Made by a program: the position numbers and the translations under genes. From NCBI GenBank assembly GCA_020342235.1, contig CP073215.1, forward strand, positions 310,001 to 374,000: 64,000 nucleotides of DNA, given 5' to 3'. This DNA is from Saccharomycopsis phalli (Eukaryota > Ascomycota > Saccharomycetes > Ascoideales > Saccharomycopsidaceae). This document shows positions 9,359 to 20,135 of the stretch, one piece after another. Under the pieces are notes generated by a model, which worked only from the letters and a program-made list of their open reading frames with translations, was not told the DNA's origin and searched no databases. Every line of letters begins with the position of its first letter. The first letter of the stretch is position 1.

Positions 9359-11299
9359 TGGTGTTTCTGGTGCGGTGTTATAAATAAATATATATATATA
9401 TTTATATATATATTCAGCGCAGTGTTGCCTGTCTGCACCCTGCTGCAAACCTGCTTATGATGGGTCGTAATTATACTTTGCATGTGGGCTACGCTACCAT
9501 CTGCATTGCATTCCACTGCATATCAACAACAGTGGCATCGACTTTCTGAGTTTAGCACACCGGGCTTATTTACCTGCCGCCCCTCGCTTCTCCAGCCAAT
9601 GGGCAAAACACTAGGGTGCCACACTGTAACGTCTCCCAGCATCCCGCCTCGGTTCTCAAGGTACCGCTCGTATGCGTCGGCGTGTGACTACATGTACCGC
9701 TCTGCGTCCTCCGCCAGTTGCCTCAGGATTTGACACTCAGGCACTGTGCGGGGGTTGGTATTGTTTGCTTGTGTTGACGCTTGTGATGGTGTTTGGTGTT
9801 GTTTGGTGGTATTGGTAGTATTGGTATTTTTGGTAGTGTTGAGCTGGGTACTTTTGATTGGGATAGCCCTGTGTGGTTGGTGATTGCTCACACACACTCC
9901 TATAGCAAACGATTGGCACTTGCAGGGAAAGTACAAGTGTAGCGTCCGAATCTGACGACGAGCCGCCGTCACAATCTGATCTGGTCTTGAATTGGATTTG
10001 CGTATCAATTCCACTGTATCCGGCATATCCACCTTCCGCATGGCGTCTGTTTTCATTTTACCCATTCTGCCCACATCATATATCCATCGTTTTATAATTA
10101 TTTATTTATTTCATTTATTTCATTTCGTTTATTTCATTCATCTCATTAATCTCAGTCCGTATTAATCTCTCCTGTCCATTGCATCTACCCTGCTCTTTAC
10201 AGCCAACCTGCTCCTCTACATCAGTTGATGCTATCCCCACTAAGTTATATCCCGCGCCCCCCCCACTCGAGTAGCATCAGATTGGATCCTCCACAGCTTT
10301 CCCACCTAATCCTCCGACTTTCCTGTCTTATCATCCGGCTTACCCAGTTTGACTTGCCCAGTTTGCCTCATCTAATTCATCTCACGTAAACTCACGTAGT
10401 TTGGATCACGTAAATTCACGTAGTTTGGCCCATGTAAACTCACGTAGTTTAGCCCATGTAAACTCACGTAGTTTAGCTCATGTAGTTTGAATCACATAAA
10501 TTGACTCAAATAGCTTGAATCACATGGCTCATCTAATTCATCTCTCCTAATTCATCTCTCCTAATTCATCTCTCCTAATTCATCTCGTCTGTTGCAACTC
10601 TCCTAATTCAACTCTTCTATTCAACTCACGTATTTAAGCTTACATAAGTCAGCCCACCTAATTCAACACACTCAAATCAGCTCCCTATCCCATATCCCCT
10701 ACGTTCTCTCCCCCCATTTCTTGCTCTATTTCCTCCTATTTCCTCTTTCCTAATTCCTCTCACCTGCTTCCTCTCACCTGCTTCCTCACCTACCTCGCCT
10801 CACCTATTTCGGCACCACTCAGTTGCCTCGGCGCCGACAGCTGAAGCCAAATAAATTGCTTTTCAGATCGCCTAGTCCGAATCTACCTTGCCTAAATCTA
10901 CCTCGTCCACAAATTAACATGGCCAGATATTACTCATTGTTCTGCCTGGGTTGCAACCATTTGAGGCCCTCACGTCTCAATGTACTATAAACCACGTCCT
11001 ACACCCCTGGGCAAATTGTGGTCTTGAAGGATCTACTAGTTTGCCATTTACACTTGATTCTAGCCGGTGAAGTTTACTTTTGCCGCAGAAAAACTCCAAG
11101 GGAAGCAAGAGGAGAAGGAATGCTGGTGTCAAGAGCATAGCCAGAAGCATACCCAAGATCGTAACCAGGATTATAATCAAGACCGTAATCAAAATTGTAA
11201 TTAAAATCATAATCAAGACCGTAACCAAGATCATAATCAAGTCCCTTTAAGATACCACAGTTCTATATTGTCATTTAGGAAAAATCTCTAATTCAAAGT

Positions 11300-13080
11300 A
11301 ATGGACATTTTTACCAACACAGGATCTCACTACTACACTGGACCTCTACAAACAACTTATTGAAAACAGGCTAGCCACGGCATTCATTAATGATATTACT
11401 ATTTTCAAGCATGGTGAGCAGAAAGGATCTAGAAAGTTCCTCTTGGAGAGCCTCAGGATCGGTGTCAAGTGGACAGGCAAAATATGAAACAAGGGCAATG
11501 GAAACCATTTAATCACTCGACACAAGACTAAAATTCACAAAGCATATCAAACACATGGCTACTCGCGCCAAAAGAGTGACTGAGGGGATCCAAGCATTTT
11601 TCAAATCATGGAACAAGGGGGAGCATCACACTCACCACCAAGGCTTGTGTGGTACCAAGAACATTTTATTTTCAACCTTGAGTCAGGTTTGCCTTTGTCA
11701 CTTTCAAACGGATTGTTATTGAAAGGCATTATATGGTTCAGCAATACAAATTCCATACAACAGAAGAACTAATACGAGACCAGTTTGACACCAATACCAA
11801 CCTGATACAAGTGGCCTTGAACGAAGCCACCAAAAGTGTCACCAAGGCTGGCGAGAGAATATTAATTTTACGGAAATCAGACTTGCAATTCATTATGAGA
11901 AGTACTTCAAGGTACAATCAAGTGAGTACTGACAAGTCAGGTACTCTCAGAAGCCCGGGACTGGAACGCTCGGCAAGATTGGAAATTCGACGGGACAGTC
12001 TCACAAAACCAAGACCTTATTTGATGGAATCGATACCTTAATTGATGCTGAATCTAACCTCTTGCAATAGATGTGAGGATCCTGTACCGATTCATTAGTT
12101 CTGGCCTGCTCTCGACAGACAAAGTGTAATCTCCAAACGGCTTGTTGCTCAGACCATGGTTCGTTACCCAAATCATGGATTGTTAGTCAAACAACGGATC
12201 ATTGCTCAAGCCATGGTTCGTTGCTCAAACAACGACACATTGCTGAAACCATGACATATTCCTCAACCATGACATATTCCTCAACCATGACATATTCCTC
12301 AGCCATGACATATTCCTCAGCCATGACATATTCCTCAGCCATGACATATTCCTCAACCATGACATATTCCTCAACCATGACATATTCCTCAAACTATTTG
12401 CAGCCAAGACCCGAAATTCAAAAGTTGTGGGACTTGCTTCCCTTCCATTGGACGTAATCTCCATCCAAAGCTCTGGCTCGAGCCCATTGCAAATCAAAGA
12501 ATACTAGACTCCTATGGAATATACCCCACTTGGAAAGTGGTTTCCAACCAAAAATCACTACACAACTCACAGGGTTTTACCAGAACGTGTTGGAACATGA
12601 TTCTCCTGCGCGTGGCGAGATGCAGCAACTTGGCAAGGTCACCAGGTTTAAAAACCTCAAGTACTAGGTATTGACGAACCTGTTCAGATTGAGTTTAATC
12701 CTAGACACTATTTGAGAGCTGACGTGGGACTTGTTCCGCAAAGCTGCCTTGGGGTTTTTGCAAGTGAAATATACTTGTCAAGACGCCATTCTGGAGACAA
12801 TGGGTGATACAAATGAGACATTATTCACCTCACCAATGAACCCCTTTTGAATACAAGGTGGGCTATATTCGTGGATACTCGTTTATGCTGGTGGATTCCT
12901 TGTCCTTACATTACATTAGACTACTTGCTGTAGTACTGGGATGGTTCAAGTCAACGATCTAGGTAAAAACCCATTATGCCAATTCACATTACATTACACT
13001 GCACAAAAGATTAGCTGGAAGTTTATCTGTTGCCGATCCTTCAACTATATAGGGGTCAAGATTAGACTAGTACCTACTTG
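11300..13080 (+). mobile_element. Fossil interspersed repeat, family unresolved
   Basis: Segments here recur at about 43640-43870, 44270-44890, 49070-49340, 49700-50340 and 53860-53990 in the same order. Examples are a TTGGAAAGTGGTTTCC block, a GGGTTTTACCAGAACGTGTTG block, a GGCGAGATGCAG block and an end resembling TTGAGAGCTGACG...GGAGACAATG. That implies several old, diverged copies of one element. Only short broken ORFs remain, and no reverse transcriptase, integrase or transposase motif was recognised, so the class is open. The element is clearly inactive here. Confidence 0.45.
12251..12393. repeat. 18-bp minisatellite
   Basis: Eight near-perfect copies of an 18-bp unit (atgacatattcctcaacc, alternating with ...tcagcc) inside the decayed repeat region. 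Flanking sequence holds looser CATGGTTCGTTGCTCAAAC-like copies from which the array may have grown. Confidence 0.9.
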
Positions 13081-13282
13081 ACATTGACACACCTTCCTTG
13101 TTGCTGATTGTAAAGTATAAATCTGTTTTGAGCATGGGACAAATCTCCTTTTAGCATAGCTGTCATCTGGATAGCATATAGTACCTCACTACAGCCGGAC
13201 AACTACTTTTGGCACGACGAATTTCCATCAATGCATCTCTCCCCTGCTTACAGCCAATTATGCAAATGTTAATATATATTTC

Positions 13283-14266
13283 TCAAGCCAAAAAGCCCTC
13301 GCCCTTTGCAATATTACCCTGTAACTGCCCCACTGCCTCCTCCAACAACTCCTTCTCCTCGTCTGACACCCGCTCCAACATTGCGTAGTCCACCTGCTCC
13401 ACCCCCTCGGCCCCAATGCGCACCAACCCCGCAAAATACAGGACCCCGAGCCGCTCGCGCAACTCTTTTGCGCCCACAACGTCGTCGTCCAACCGGATAT
13501 ACGTCGTGGTGTCAAACGACGTCTTCTGGGCCACTGCCCGCAACAACTTCTCTGTCAAACTGTACGCCGCATACGCCATCGACAACGTCGCAGAGCCTTT
13601 TCCCTCCTTGGCCTTCACGACCTCGTCTCCGCCATACTGCACCCGGTGCACGAGCGCCTCCCGCGTCTGTGGCTTCATTGACTCGTACACCTCCTTGGAC
13701 CCGGCGGAAAAAAGCGGCACAATTGTGCTGCCAGAATGCCCACCAACCACCGGCACGTCGAGCTCCTCTGGACGGAGCCCGGACACCTCGGCGAGAAACG
13801 TGTTGGCACGGACGCTGTCCAAGGTGGTCACGCCAAGCAATTTGCGCGAGTTTAAGACACCGTGTTTCTTCAAGACCTCGGCAAAGATCGGCACCGTCAG
13901 GTTCACTGGGTTTGATATGACAAGCACAAACGCCTTTGGGCACGTTGACGCCACTGCCTCGGCCAACTGTGCTACGATTCCCGCGTTGATGCTGAACAAG
14001 TCGTCTCGGGTCATTCCCGGCTTGCGAGGAACTCCAGCCGGGATGATGACAAAGTCGCTGTCCTTGAGCGAGGCCGCCAAGCCGTTATCGGCTGGGAGAA
14101 AGCTATTGACCTTGGCCCGTGTGCAAATGTGCGACAAGTCGGCCCCGACGCCAGGAGCGTTCACCACGTCATAAAGGCTGAGCTCATCAATATATGGCGA
14201 TAATTTTAATAAAAGTGATAGTGGCTGGCCAATCCCGCCTGCTGCGCCGCAAATAGTGACCTTCAT
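13283..14266 (-). CDS. MDH: Malate dehydrogenase, NAD-dependent, cytosolic type
   Basis: Interconverts malate and oxaloacetate using NAD. The 327-residue protein has the dinucleotide-binding GAAGGIGQP at 7-15, the mobile-loop arginines in VPRKPGMTR (80-88), SNPVN (118-122), LDSVRA with the Asp-Arg pair (149-154), and the catalytic His177 in VVGGHSGST. It begins directly at the Rossmann strand (MKVTICG), so there is no mitochondrial presequence. It ends GEGFLA, which is not a PTS1 tripeptide, so a cytosolic enzyme like yeast Mdh2 is most likely. The ATG at 14266 lies about 60 bases downstream of a TATA box. Which yeast paralogue it corresponds to cannot be decided. Confidence 0.95.
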   Translation of the reverse strand: MKVTICGAAGGIGQPLSLLLKLSPYIDELSLYDVVNAPGVGADLSHICTRAKVNSFLPADNGLAASLKDSDFVIIPAGVPRKPGMTRDDLFSINAGIVAQLAEAVASTCPKAFVLVISNPVNLTVPIFAEVLKKHGVLNSRKLLGVTTLDSVRANTFLAEVSGLRPEELDVPVVGGHSGSTIVPLFSAGSKEVYESMKPQTREALVHRVQYGGDEVVKAKEGKGSATLSMAYAAYSLTEKLLRAVAQKTSFDTTTYIRLDDDVVGAKELRERLGVLYFAGLVRIGAEGVEQVDYAMLERVSDEEKELLEEAVGQLQGNIAKGEGFLA

Positions 14267-14733
14267 TGTGTTATTGTGAAATATATTAGTGGTATACAGA
14301 AAAATGTGACGGGCTCTCGATCTTTTATACCCATTTTTCTAGAGGCGCTTTTTGCTCCTTAGATGACCTCTACCCGACATGCATTGCTGTGTGTGTGTGT
14401 GTGTTTTTTTTTTTTTAATGTTTTTTTCTTGCTTATTATTTCGGCCGTCATGCATCGGGGTTCAAGGCCGATGGGTTTTTCCGAGCCACTCTGGGCTTCC
14501 AGAACTGGAAAATATGGCCTCCAAAATTATATACAAGGCGCTTGGAATTCCATTGGCGTTCCCTTGAAGTTCCCTTGAAGTTCCCTTGAAGTTCCCTGGA
14601 ACTTCCTGACCTCGCCACAGCTCTGTCCCACGCCCCACCAATACGTGACCGGGTAACTCGGCCGCTGCGGAGTTGACCAGTCACGTGTCGCGGGGTATCC
14701 CCACAGACGTACATATCACGTATATATATGGCA
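14267..14733. other. Promoter region of the malate dehydrogenase gene
   Basis: It separates two minus-strand genes. It contains a TATA box, a (GT)n run followed by a long T tract at about 14388-14417, and four copies of an 11-bp TTCCCTTGAAG unit at about 14560-14598. A CACGTG lies at about 14681, close to the end of the upstream gene. Confidence 0.6.
14322..14329 (-). promoter_or_regulatory. TATA box of the malate dehydrogenase gene
   Basis: TATAAAAG on the minus strand, 56-63 bases upstream of the ATG at 14266. Confidence 0.5.
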
Positions 14734-16704
14734 TTAATGAAGAATCAAGTACGACTTCTCATAAAAGCATCCGTCGGCACCCCAGAACCCCACCAATCCC
14801 GTGGGCATCCAGCCCTCTCCACCAAGCCGTTGGCTCTCCTTGGTCATTTTCTCCACCACGTCTGCGTCAAGACTCTTTCCAATGACAAAGCCCCGCACAC
14901 ACAATTCACCCGCTTGGTTTTCCGCAAGGTACTCGTCGCCAATCAACTTGTAGTCCACCAACTTGCTCTCGAGTGCCTGTGAAGGCACGCCTCTAAGCGC
15001 ATACTGATCGTGATCATGGACACGATAGTCGTATAGAAGCGAGGAAAAAATAGGGCCAATGGCGCCAAGAAATAGCCGTTCTCGGACGATCCGCGCCCCA
15101 AAGAGGGAGCGGGCCAACGAGCACTCAAACGGGGTCAAGCTGGACGACACAAAGTTGCTGCTGCTGGCGCAGTACACCACCCGGAGGTTGCGAGCCCAGG
15201 GGAGCTGGGCGTGGTGGTTGAAGATGGATTGCTGGAGGAGAGTCTGGGACCGGGCAAGGAGGATTTTGCGGATGAGCGACGACTCCTGGTCCTGTTCTCC
15301 TTGTGTGTGGATGTACGCCACGAGATATGGCTCGGGGATGATGGCGACGGTCGGGCAGATTTTGTCCAACGACGCAATGAGCCGCTTGCTCACGAGCAGC
15401 TTTTCCCGTTCCTTTTGGCGGATATCCTCTTCTGGGTCGATGGTGCTGATTTTCTGCTGCACGAGCGGCTCGACAAGCGTGACTTCGCAGCAACCAGCGA
15501 CAAACAGGGCTAGCAACTTGTGCCAGAACCAGACGTTGCTGTTTTCGTTGTAGATGCACACCCGGTCGGCGTGGGTCCATTCCTGGCCCAATGGGAGGCT
15601 CTTGAGTTCTGCTGCCACGCTGCTCACGATGTTTTGCTGGGTGTACTGTGTGGTGGTGTAGTTGACGGTTTCAATGAGGAATGTGGATTTTTCGTCTTCG
15701 GAGTCGTAGGTGTAGTTGAATGATGGGTTGGAGAAGCGGGTCCAGTTTATTGGGCTTGATTTACTCGAGCTTGCTTTTTCATTCACTTTGTTACTCCCTT
15801 TTTCACTCCCTTTGTCACTCCCTTTTTCACTCACTTTGTCACTCACTTTGTCACTCACTTTGTCACTCATTTTGTCACTCATTTTGTCACTCATTTTGTC
15901 ACTCCCTCTTTCACTCCCCCTTTCACTCCCTCTTTCACTCCCATTTTCATTCCCTCTTTCACTCCCTCTTTCACCTCCTTCACTCTCTCTTTCACTGCCA
16001 TTTTCACCCCCCTCACTCCACAACTCCCACCACGACACAATCTTACACAACCCATATCTCTCCATCAATCCCTCATACTTCCCTTCCACCGCCTCCAAAT
16101 CATCCACAACAACAACCAACTTCACCCCTGCAGTCCGCACAGCCCGGCTAAGATGCTGCTGCTTCACAAACAACACATCCTTCCCATACTCCTGCACCAC
16201 CCCATCATGGAACCCGTGCACCTCCACCCCCGCTAGAAAACACCCCATGCTCACCAAGAAATTCTCATACAGGTACATGGCAACACAAATCCCCACCGTG
16301 TGCACCGGCCCGCCGGCCAACCCGGCCAATCGCCGAATAAGGTACTTGGCCGCACCGTTCACCACAAAACAGTCCTGCTCAAACCGCACCTTGCCCGTGG
16401 GCCCCACAAACCGGATCTTCTGTGGAACTTCCTGCTGCATGGCCAACTTCCAGAGATCGTAGACACTGCCGTCCCGCAATTTGTACAAATGCTTGATTGC
16501 AAGCCCGTGGAGAAGCGGAAACCCGTGCGAGACATTTCGTGATCGGTACGAGGCAGTCTCGCCGACTTTTCGCGTACTGGCAATCGACGACTGGCTCTCG
16601 AGAATCAAGTCGCTCACGTCCTTCTGGGTCTCCAAATACTTGGAGTACCCTACCGTGATTATAATGAGTATCGCAAAGCATACAACGATTTGTATGTCTG
16701 ACAT
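14734..16704 (-). CDS. Membrane-anchored acyl-CoA-synthetase-like protein, catalytic motifs lost
   Basis: A 656-residue protein with an N-terminal membrane anchor ([17 protein letters not shown], about 4-20), then regions that follow long-chain acyl-CoA synthetases (ANL superfamily). These are a [22 protein letters not shown] segment, a [16 protein letters not shown] segment, and late blocks [23 protein letters not shown] and [17 protein letters not shown]. The signature YTSGTTGxPKG is absent: at the aligned place only [19 protein letters not shown] remains. The YGLTE-like motif is missing, the usual TGD is TGL, and the C-terminal Lys domain is lacking. A low-complexity insert of [12 protein letters not shown] units occupies about residues 240-300. 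Probably a pseudoenzyme. The ATG at 16704 (CAAAATG) is used because the longer frame starts with GTG. Confidence 0.72.
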   Translation of the reverse strand: MSDIQIVVCFAILIIITVGYSKYLETQKDVSDLILESQSSIASTRKVGETASYRSRNVSHGFPLLHGLAIKHLYKLRDGSVYDLWKLAMQQEVPQKIRFVGPTGKVRFEQDCFVVNGAAKYLIRRLAGLAGGPVHTVGICVAMYLYENFLVSMGCFLAGVEVHGFHDGVVQEYGKDVLFVKQQHLSRAVRTAGVKLVVVVDDLEAVEGKYEGLMERYGLCKIVSWWELWSEGGENGSERESEGGERGSERGNENGSERGSERGSERGSDKMSDKMSDKMSDKVSDKVSDKVSEKGSDKGSEKGSNKVNEKASSSKSSPINWTRFSNPSFNYTYDSEDEKSTFLIETVNYTTTQYTQQNIVSSVAAELKSLPLGQEWTHADRVCIYNENSNVWFWHKLLALFVAGCCEVTLVEPLVQQKISTIDPEEDIRQKEREKLLVSKRLIASLDKICPTVAIIPEPYLVAYIHTQGEQDQESSLIRKILLARSQTLLQQSIFNHHAQLPWARNLRVVYCASSSNFVSSSLTPFECSLARSLFGARIVRERLFLGAIGPIFSSLLYDYRVHDHDQYALRGVPSQALESKLVDYKLIGDEYLAENQAGELCVRGFVIGKSLDADVVEKMTKESQRLGGEGWMPTGLVGFWGADGCFYEKSYLILH

Positions 16705-17958
16705 TTTGGTCAAGTGCCATTGAAAATCAGCCACTAATGTACTTGCTTATGTCAGCGTGCATCCGCCCAACATGCGATACCCACATTATTTATTTAAGAC
16801 TATAATAATAATAATAATATTTATTTAAGACTATAGCTATACTAGGCTCCCAGAGGAGATTTATACTTTGCCGTCTACGACTAAGGACGGTGCTGCTATA
16901 TAGTCGTCGAGAGAAAACTCTCCAACAGAGATATAAACTTTTGACCAGAGCTTGTAAATATGTAAGATAATGATGAGCATTGGAGGGTCCCACATGATGA
17001 TAATATTAATTTTTGTATTTAGCTATATTGTCTCTGGTATTATGTTATTTGACAATTTACCCAGGAACAGGCATCATTGCTGAAAACCATGTCAACCTTC
17101 TTTCAATCACTTGGATTAACTTTAATGTGACTAGTCATATAATGTGACTAGTCATATTTTGGTACTTGTAACTTCAATTTGAACAGTCCTATTTTGGTAC
17201 TTGTATTGATGGTGCAAGTGTCGTAGTTAATAGTATCGTCTGAATTAGTCATAGTATTATGATAAACTATAAACTACTAAATTATTTGTTTTGTTTCTTT
17301 AGGATCTGGATAACCGGATTGGGCTCTGCTAGACATAATGTCTAGCTGAATTGTTCAGGTAAAATTGTTCCCCCTCTATACGGTAAAGTGATTCCTATTT
17401 ATCGTTATCACCTTTGCACAACTAGGGTGGCTTTGTCATAATCCGCTGGGGATGGTTCACGGCGAGATACCGTTTGTGTCGTATCCTACGGACTCAGACT
17501 TGGCAACATTGAACAATATTGAAGAAACCCCTCAGTCTAATTAATGCCGTAGGTCTATAATATTACACTGATGTTGACATTTCCTAAGCGAACTTTTATG
17601 CAGTGGTTGTTTAACCACGACAATTTTCAATTGTTTTTCAGCAACTGTGATAAACTGAGTACTGACCAGATGCATTAAATACCCAGTAGCATACCCAGTA
17701 GCATACCCAGTAGCTACATCCAGCGCAATATCCATCACTAATATCATTTATCCAATAGCCATATCCAGTAACCATATCCAGCGCAATATCAAACCAATCC
17801 TAGATTCTTCCTCTTGCCTTGAATCTCAGCTTGAAAAACTACCCTAGTTTAAAACTACCTGAGTAGTGGTTGGCATAAACTCCACCATACAATCTACATT
17901 ACAAACTTGTAATCTATCTTATTTTAATATCCATGGCAATCTACCGTAAAGAAGATAC
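16705..17958. other. Intergenic region with repeat copies
   Basis: It holds two adjacent interspersed-repeat ends (separate entry) at about 16797-17060. A GACTAGTCATATTTTGGTACTTG duplication lies near 17140-17200, and short CAGTAGCATACC repeats near 17680-17715. No gene is seen. Confidence 0.55.
16797..17060 (-). mobile_element. SINE-like tail copy preceded by a LINE-like 3' end
   Basis: Read on the minus strand, a GGAGACAATATAGCTAAATAC-like end with a TTA-rich tail (about 17060-17005) is followed by a second repeat. That repeat has the block CTCCAATGCTCAT, then a GGAGAGTTTTCTCTCGACGAC block, the hairpin around CCGTCCTTAGTCGTAGACGG, GGGAGCCTAGTATAGCTATAG, and a (TAA)-rich tail. The same second repeat is found at 27138-27290 (+) and 62495-62645 (-). 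Old copies, no coding potential. Confidence 0.7.
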
Positions 17959-19476
17959 CTAATCAGAGTTAAACTCGTCGGCAACCAGCCGCCAGTTGTC
18001 AAAAAACCCCTGGAAAAACTTCACACCCAACTGAAGATCCTTGCTGCCAACCGTCGCCCGAATGCTGTGCATCGACCACTGGGCAATTCCAAGATCAATG
18101 GTCCGTGCCCCGGTCTGGGACGAAATGTAAGGCCCAATGGTTCCACCAGACCGCGAATCGTTCCGAATATGAAAGATCTGCAATTTATCCCCGTTTCGCC
18201 GCGCCACCTCCTCGATAATAGCTCTCCCAGTGACGTCTGTGGCCATGGCGCGTTCGTCAAACGCAATCGTCATACCGGTGTTCAACAACGGCTTGTGGTT
18301 CTCCAAATAAACGTCTGGGAAGTTTGGGTTGAACGCATGGGTAACATCGGCCGACAAAATCAACGTGTTTGCATATGCCACCCGGAGAAGGTTCTCCAAC
18401 GACACTTTCCGGGTGCTGGTGAAAGAGTCAACCACACGAGAAATAACCGCCTCTGATAATCCTCCCTGGGCCCCCTGCTTACTAAGAGACCCGATCTCCT
18501 CATTGTCATACAACGTCACCACGGAAAATTTGTCATCAGGGAACCCATCCTTGGTGCTATCCAAAAGACCATAAATGGCAGTGAATCCGCAGATCCGGTC
18601 GTCGATCCGCGGCGCGTAAATGAACTCCTTGTTGAGCCCACCGTACGAGCCCTTTTGCCCATCGTAAATATCAAGGTCAAGCTGAACAAGGTCTCGCACC
18701 GGTACCCCGGCCAACAGGGCCACAAACCGGAGAAGCGAGATGGAGTGGACGCCAAAAAGCGGCGATTTTTTCTCGTCGTCGGTGGCCTCGGGGACTTTTT
18801 CGCTGCTGAACGCCACGACGGGAACCGCAGACGTCTCCTTATTCAAGGTGCTGGAGAAGCTCTTGCCGAAATGCGGAGCAAGCGACGGAATGTGGGCAAT
18901 GGGATGGTCAGACTTGACCAATTTCGAGCTGATCTTTGTGCCATGGTCACGATAAAACACCTTGCCGCCAATGAAAAGATCACGGTCCCACCAGAGCTCA
19001 GAAAGTGCGCCGGCGTACGGCGCGACTCCCAAGAGCTCGTAACCATCAACGTCCTTTTTGATACTCAGGGGCTTCAATTTCGTGGTGAGGGCGTCAATGT
19101 GGGCGCCCACAAGACCAACACCCTTTTGCGGGGTCCAGTCCTTGCCAATGACAAACGCAGAGAGCGAAGTGCTGTTCCGAGTGGTGAAGTACTTGCCCGG
19201 TTTCAATTCCCACAAGGCCTTTTCCGACAAATACGTGAATCCCTGGGCCTCCAAGACGTTGGAGAAGTACGACACAACGTGATAAATCGTCGGGTTGTCG
19301 TGGGTAAAGTCAATGTATTCGTCAGCATAATCGGTGGAGGTAATCGAACCGCTCAGAGTTGTGCTTGGGGTGGTGGCTGATTCAGACACGGACCTGGTTT
19401 GCTGCAAGTTGTTCAAGGCGATTCTGAAATCGTCCAAGATATCTTGTATGGAATTTGCGTTGGGAGAAGGAGACAT
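17959..19476 (-). CDS. LAP4: Vacuolar aminopeptidase I (M18 family), Cvt-pathway cargo type
   Basis: M18 metallo-aminopeptidase of 505 residues, close to yeast Ape1/Lap4 (514). It shows the family metal and active-site regions: GAHIDALTTKLKP (His about 126), PRIDDR, TLYDNEEIGS, ADVTHAFNPNFPDVY, and near the end NSRSGGTIGP and GARTIDLG. It is closer to Ape1 than to Ape4 over the whole length (YHVVSYFSNVLEAQGF, IPSLAPHFGK, KKSPLFG). The N-terminus from the ATG at 19476 (MSPSPNANSIQDILDDF...) contains a short helix-forming stretch like the Ape1 propeptide that drives self-assembly and Atg19 recognition. Two ATGs further up (19533, 19515) are in frame; the first overlaps the stop of the upstream hydrolase gene. 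Start uncertain, identity strong. Confidence 0.93.
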   Translation of the reverse strand: MSPSPNANSIQDILDDFRIALNNLQQTRSVSESATTPSTTLSGSITSTDYADEYIDFTHDNPTIYHVVSYFSNVLEAQGFTYLSEKALWELKPGKYFTTRNSTSLSAFVIGKDWTPQKGVGLVGAHIDALTTKLKPLSIKKDVDGYELLGVAPYAGALSELWWDRDLFIGGKVFYRDHGTKISSKLVKSDHPIAHIPSLAPHFGKSFSSTLNKETSAVPVVAFSSEKVPEATDDEKKSPLFGVHSISLLRFVALLAGVPVRDLVQLDLDIYDGQKGSYGGLNKEFIYAPRIDDRICGFTAIYGLLDSTKDGFPDDKFSVVTLYDNEEIGSLSKQGAQGGLSEAVISRVVDSFTSTRKVSLENLLRVAYANTLILSADVTHAFNPNFPDVYLENHKPLLNTGMTIAFDERAMATDVTGRAIIEEVARRNGDKLQIFHIRNDSRSGGTIGPYISSQTGARTIDLGIAQWSMHSIRATVGSKDLQLGVKFFQGFFDNWRLVADEFNSD

Positions 19477-19520
19477 TGCTCCTAAAACTCGCCCCGCTTT
19501 CCCGCCACTATACATAATGT

Positions 19521-19660
19521 CACGTGTAATCATTTCAGCACGTGATCATCACACCAGGCTGCGATTTTGTGTACCGTCACCTGATCTCGGGGAATGGTAT
19601 GTGCCCCAAAGTGTTCAATCTCCTCTCCATCTTGTACATACTCCTCCCCGAAGTCACGTG
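19521..19660. promoter_or_regulatory. Cluster of three CACGTG E-boxes at the FSH/LAP4 junction
   Basis: Exact CACGTG palindromes at 19521-19526, 19539-19544 and 19655-19660, that is 45-184 bases upstream of the preferred LAP4 start and mostly inside the 3' end of the hydrolase gene. In yeasts such sites bind bHLH factors such as Cbf1, Pho4 or Tye7. They may form the LAP4 promoter, given the lack of free intergenic space; this is inference. Confidence 0.45.
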
Positions 19661-20135
19661 ACCGCAGTGCACTGATGACGGTGTCGTAGGATCCCACCAC
19701 AGAGAGGGTGGGGCAGTGGATTTTCTTTGCAAGATATTTTTCATTCAATGCGTCGTCCTCGATTTTGTATCCCGAGAAAAATAGCCCAATCTGGAACTCC
19801 TGGCTGTTGCCTAGTTCGATTCCATGATTAATGAGTAATTGGGCCACGGCAGCTCCCTGGGAGAACCCAGCGATTCCAATAAAGGGTCCTTCTTGCTGAA
19901 TGACTTGTTTGATTTTGTCTACTGCCAAGGAAATGTCAACTGGCCGGTTGTCTTCTCTTTTCCACCAGCACTTTAGCCCAAAATCATGCGCAGTGTCGTC
20001 GGCTCTAAGCTGGATCGGTCCATCGGGAAAAGAAAAGGTATATCCAAGGGTCTGGAAATACGTAACCAACGAGCTTGCCTTTATTTCAGCTAGCTTGCCG
20101 TGCATGGCAAATCCATGGAGAAATAGAATTTTCAT
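19530..20135 (-). CDS. FSH1: FSH1-family serine hydrolase
   Basis: Alpha/beta-hydrolase of 201 residues in the yeast Fsh1/2/3 family (human OVCA2). It starts at strand one, MKILFLHGFAMHG. The nucleophile is Ser92 in GFSQG, with Asp151 in GSYDTVI and His179 in FGAHTIP as the likely triad. FPDGPIQL and CWWKRED match family blocks. Substrates are probably short or medium esters; which paralogue cannot be told. The frame extends 13 codons up, but the ATG at 20135 gives the usual length. Its TGA overlaps an in-frame ATG of the downstream LAP4 frame (ATGA), so the two genes are nearly fused on the same strand. A TATATAA lies at about 20218-20224. Confidence 0.88.
   Translation of the reverse strand: MKILFLHGFAMHGKLAEIKASSLVTYFQTLGYTFSFPDGPIQLRADDTAHDFGLKCWWKREDNRPVDISLAVDKIKQVIQQEGPFIGIAGFSQGAAVAQLLINHGIELGNSQEFQIGLFFSGYKIEDDALNEKYLAKKIHCPTLSVVGSYDTVISALRSRDFGEEYVQDGEEIEHFGAHTIPRDQVTVHKIAAWCDDHVLK

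Larger units (their letters stand above)
9359..13282. other. 3.9-kb gene-poor spacer
   Basis: The proximal part holds the promoter of the 9358 gene. A minus-strand ORF at 9688-10074 has some protein-like stretches but is not recognised. About 10080-10920 is a C/T-rich, ATG-poor tract with many short repeats (ACGTAGTTTGGC-type, CTAATTCATCTCTC-type). About 11130-11240 has a TAATCAAGACCG-type repeat. From about 11300 to 13080 decayed interspersed-repeat sequence is found (separate entry). Confidence 0.55.

Noticed and set aside
10977-11240. Hydrophobic ORF resembling a membrane peptide
   Set aside because: It is translated from a TAATCAAGACCG-type simple repeat.
12251-12393. CRISPR array
   Set aside because: Head-to-tail 18-bp copies without unique spacers, in a eukaryotic genome.
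11300-13080. LTR retrotransposon or DNA transposon assignment for the fossil repeats
   Set aside because: No paired terminal repeats and no reverse-transcriptase, integrase or transposase motif could be recognised, so only 'fossil repeat, class unresolved' is claimed.
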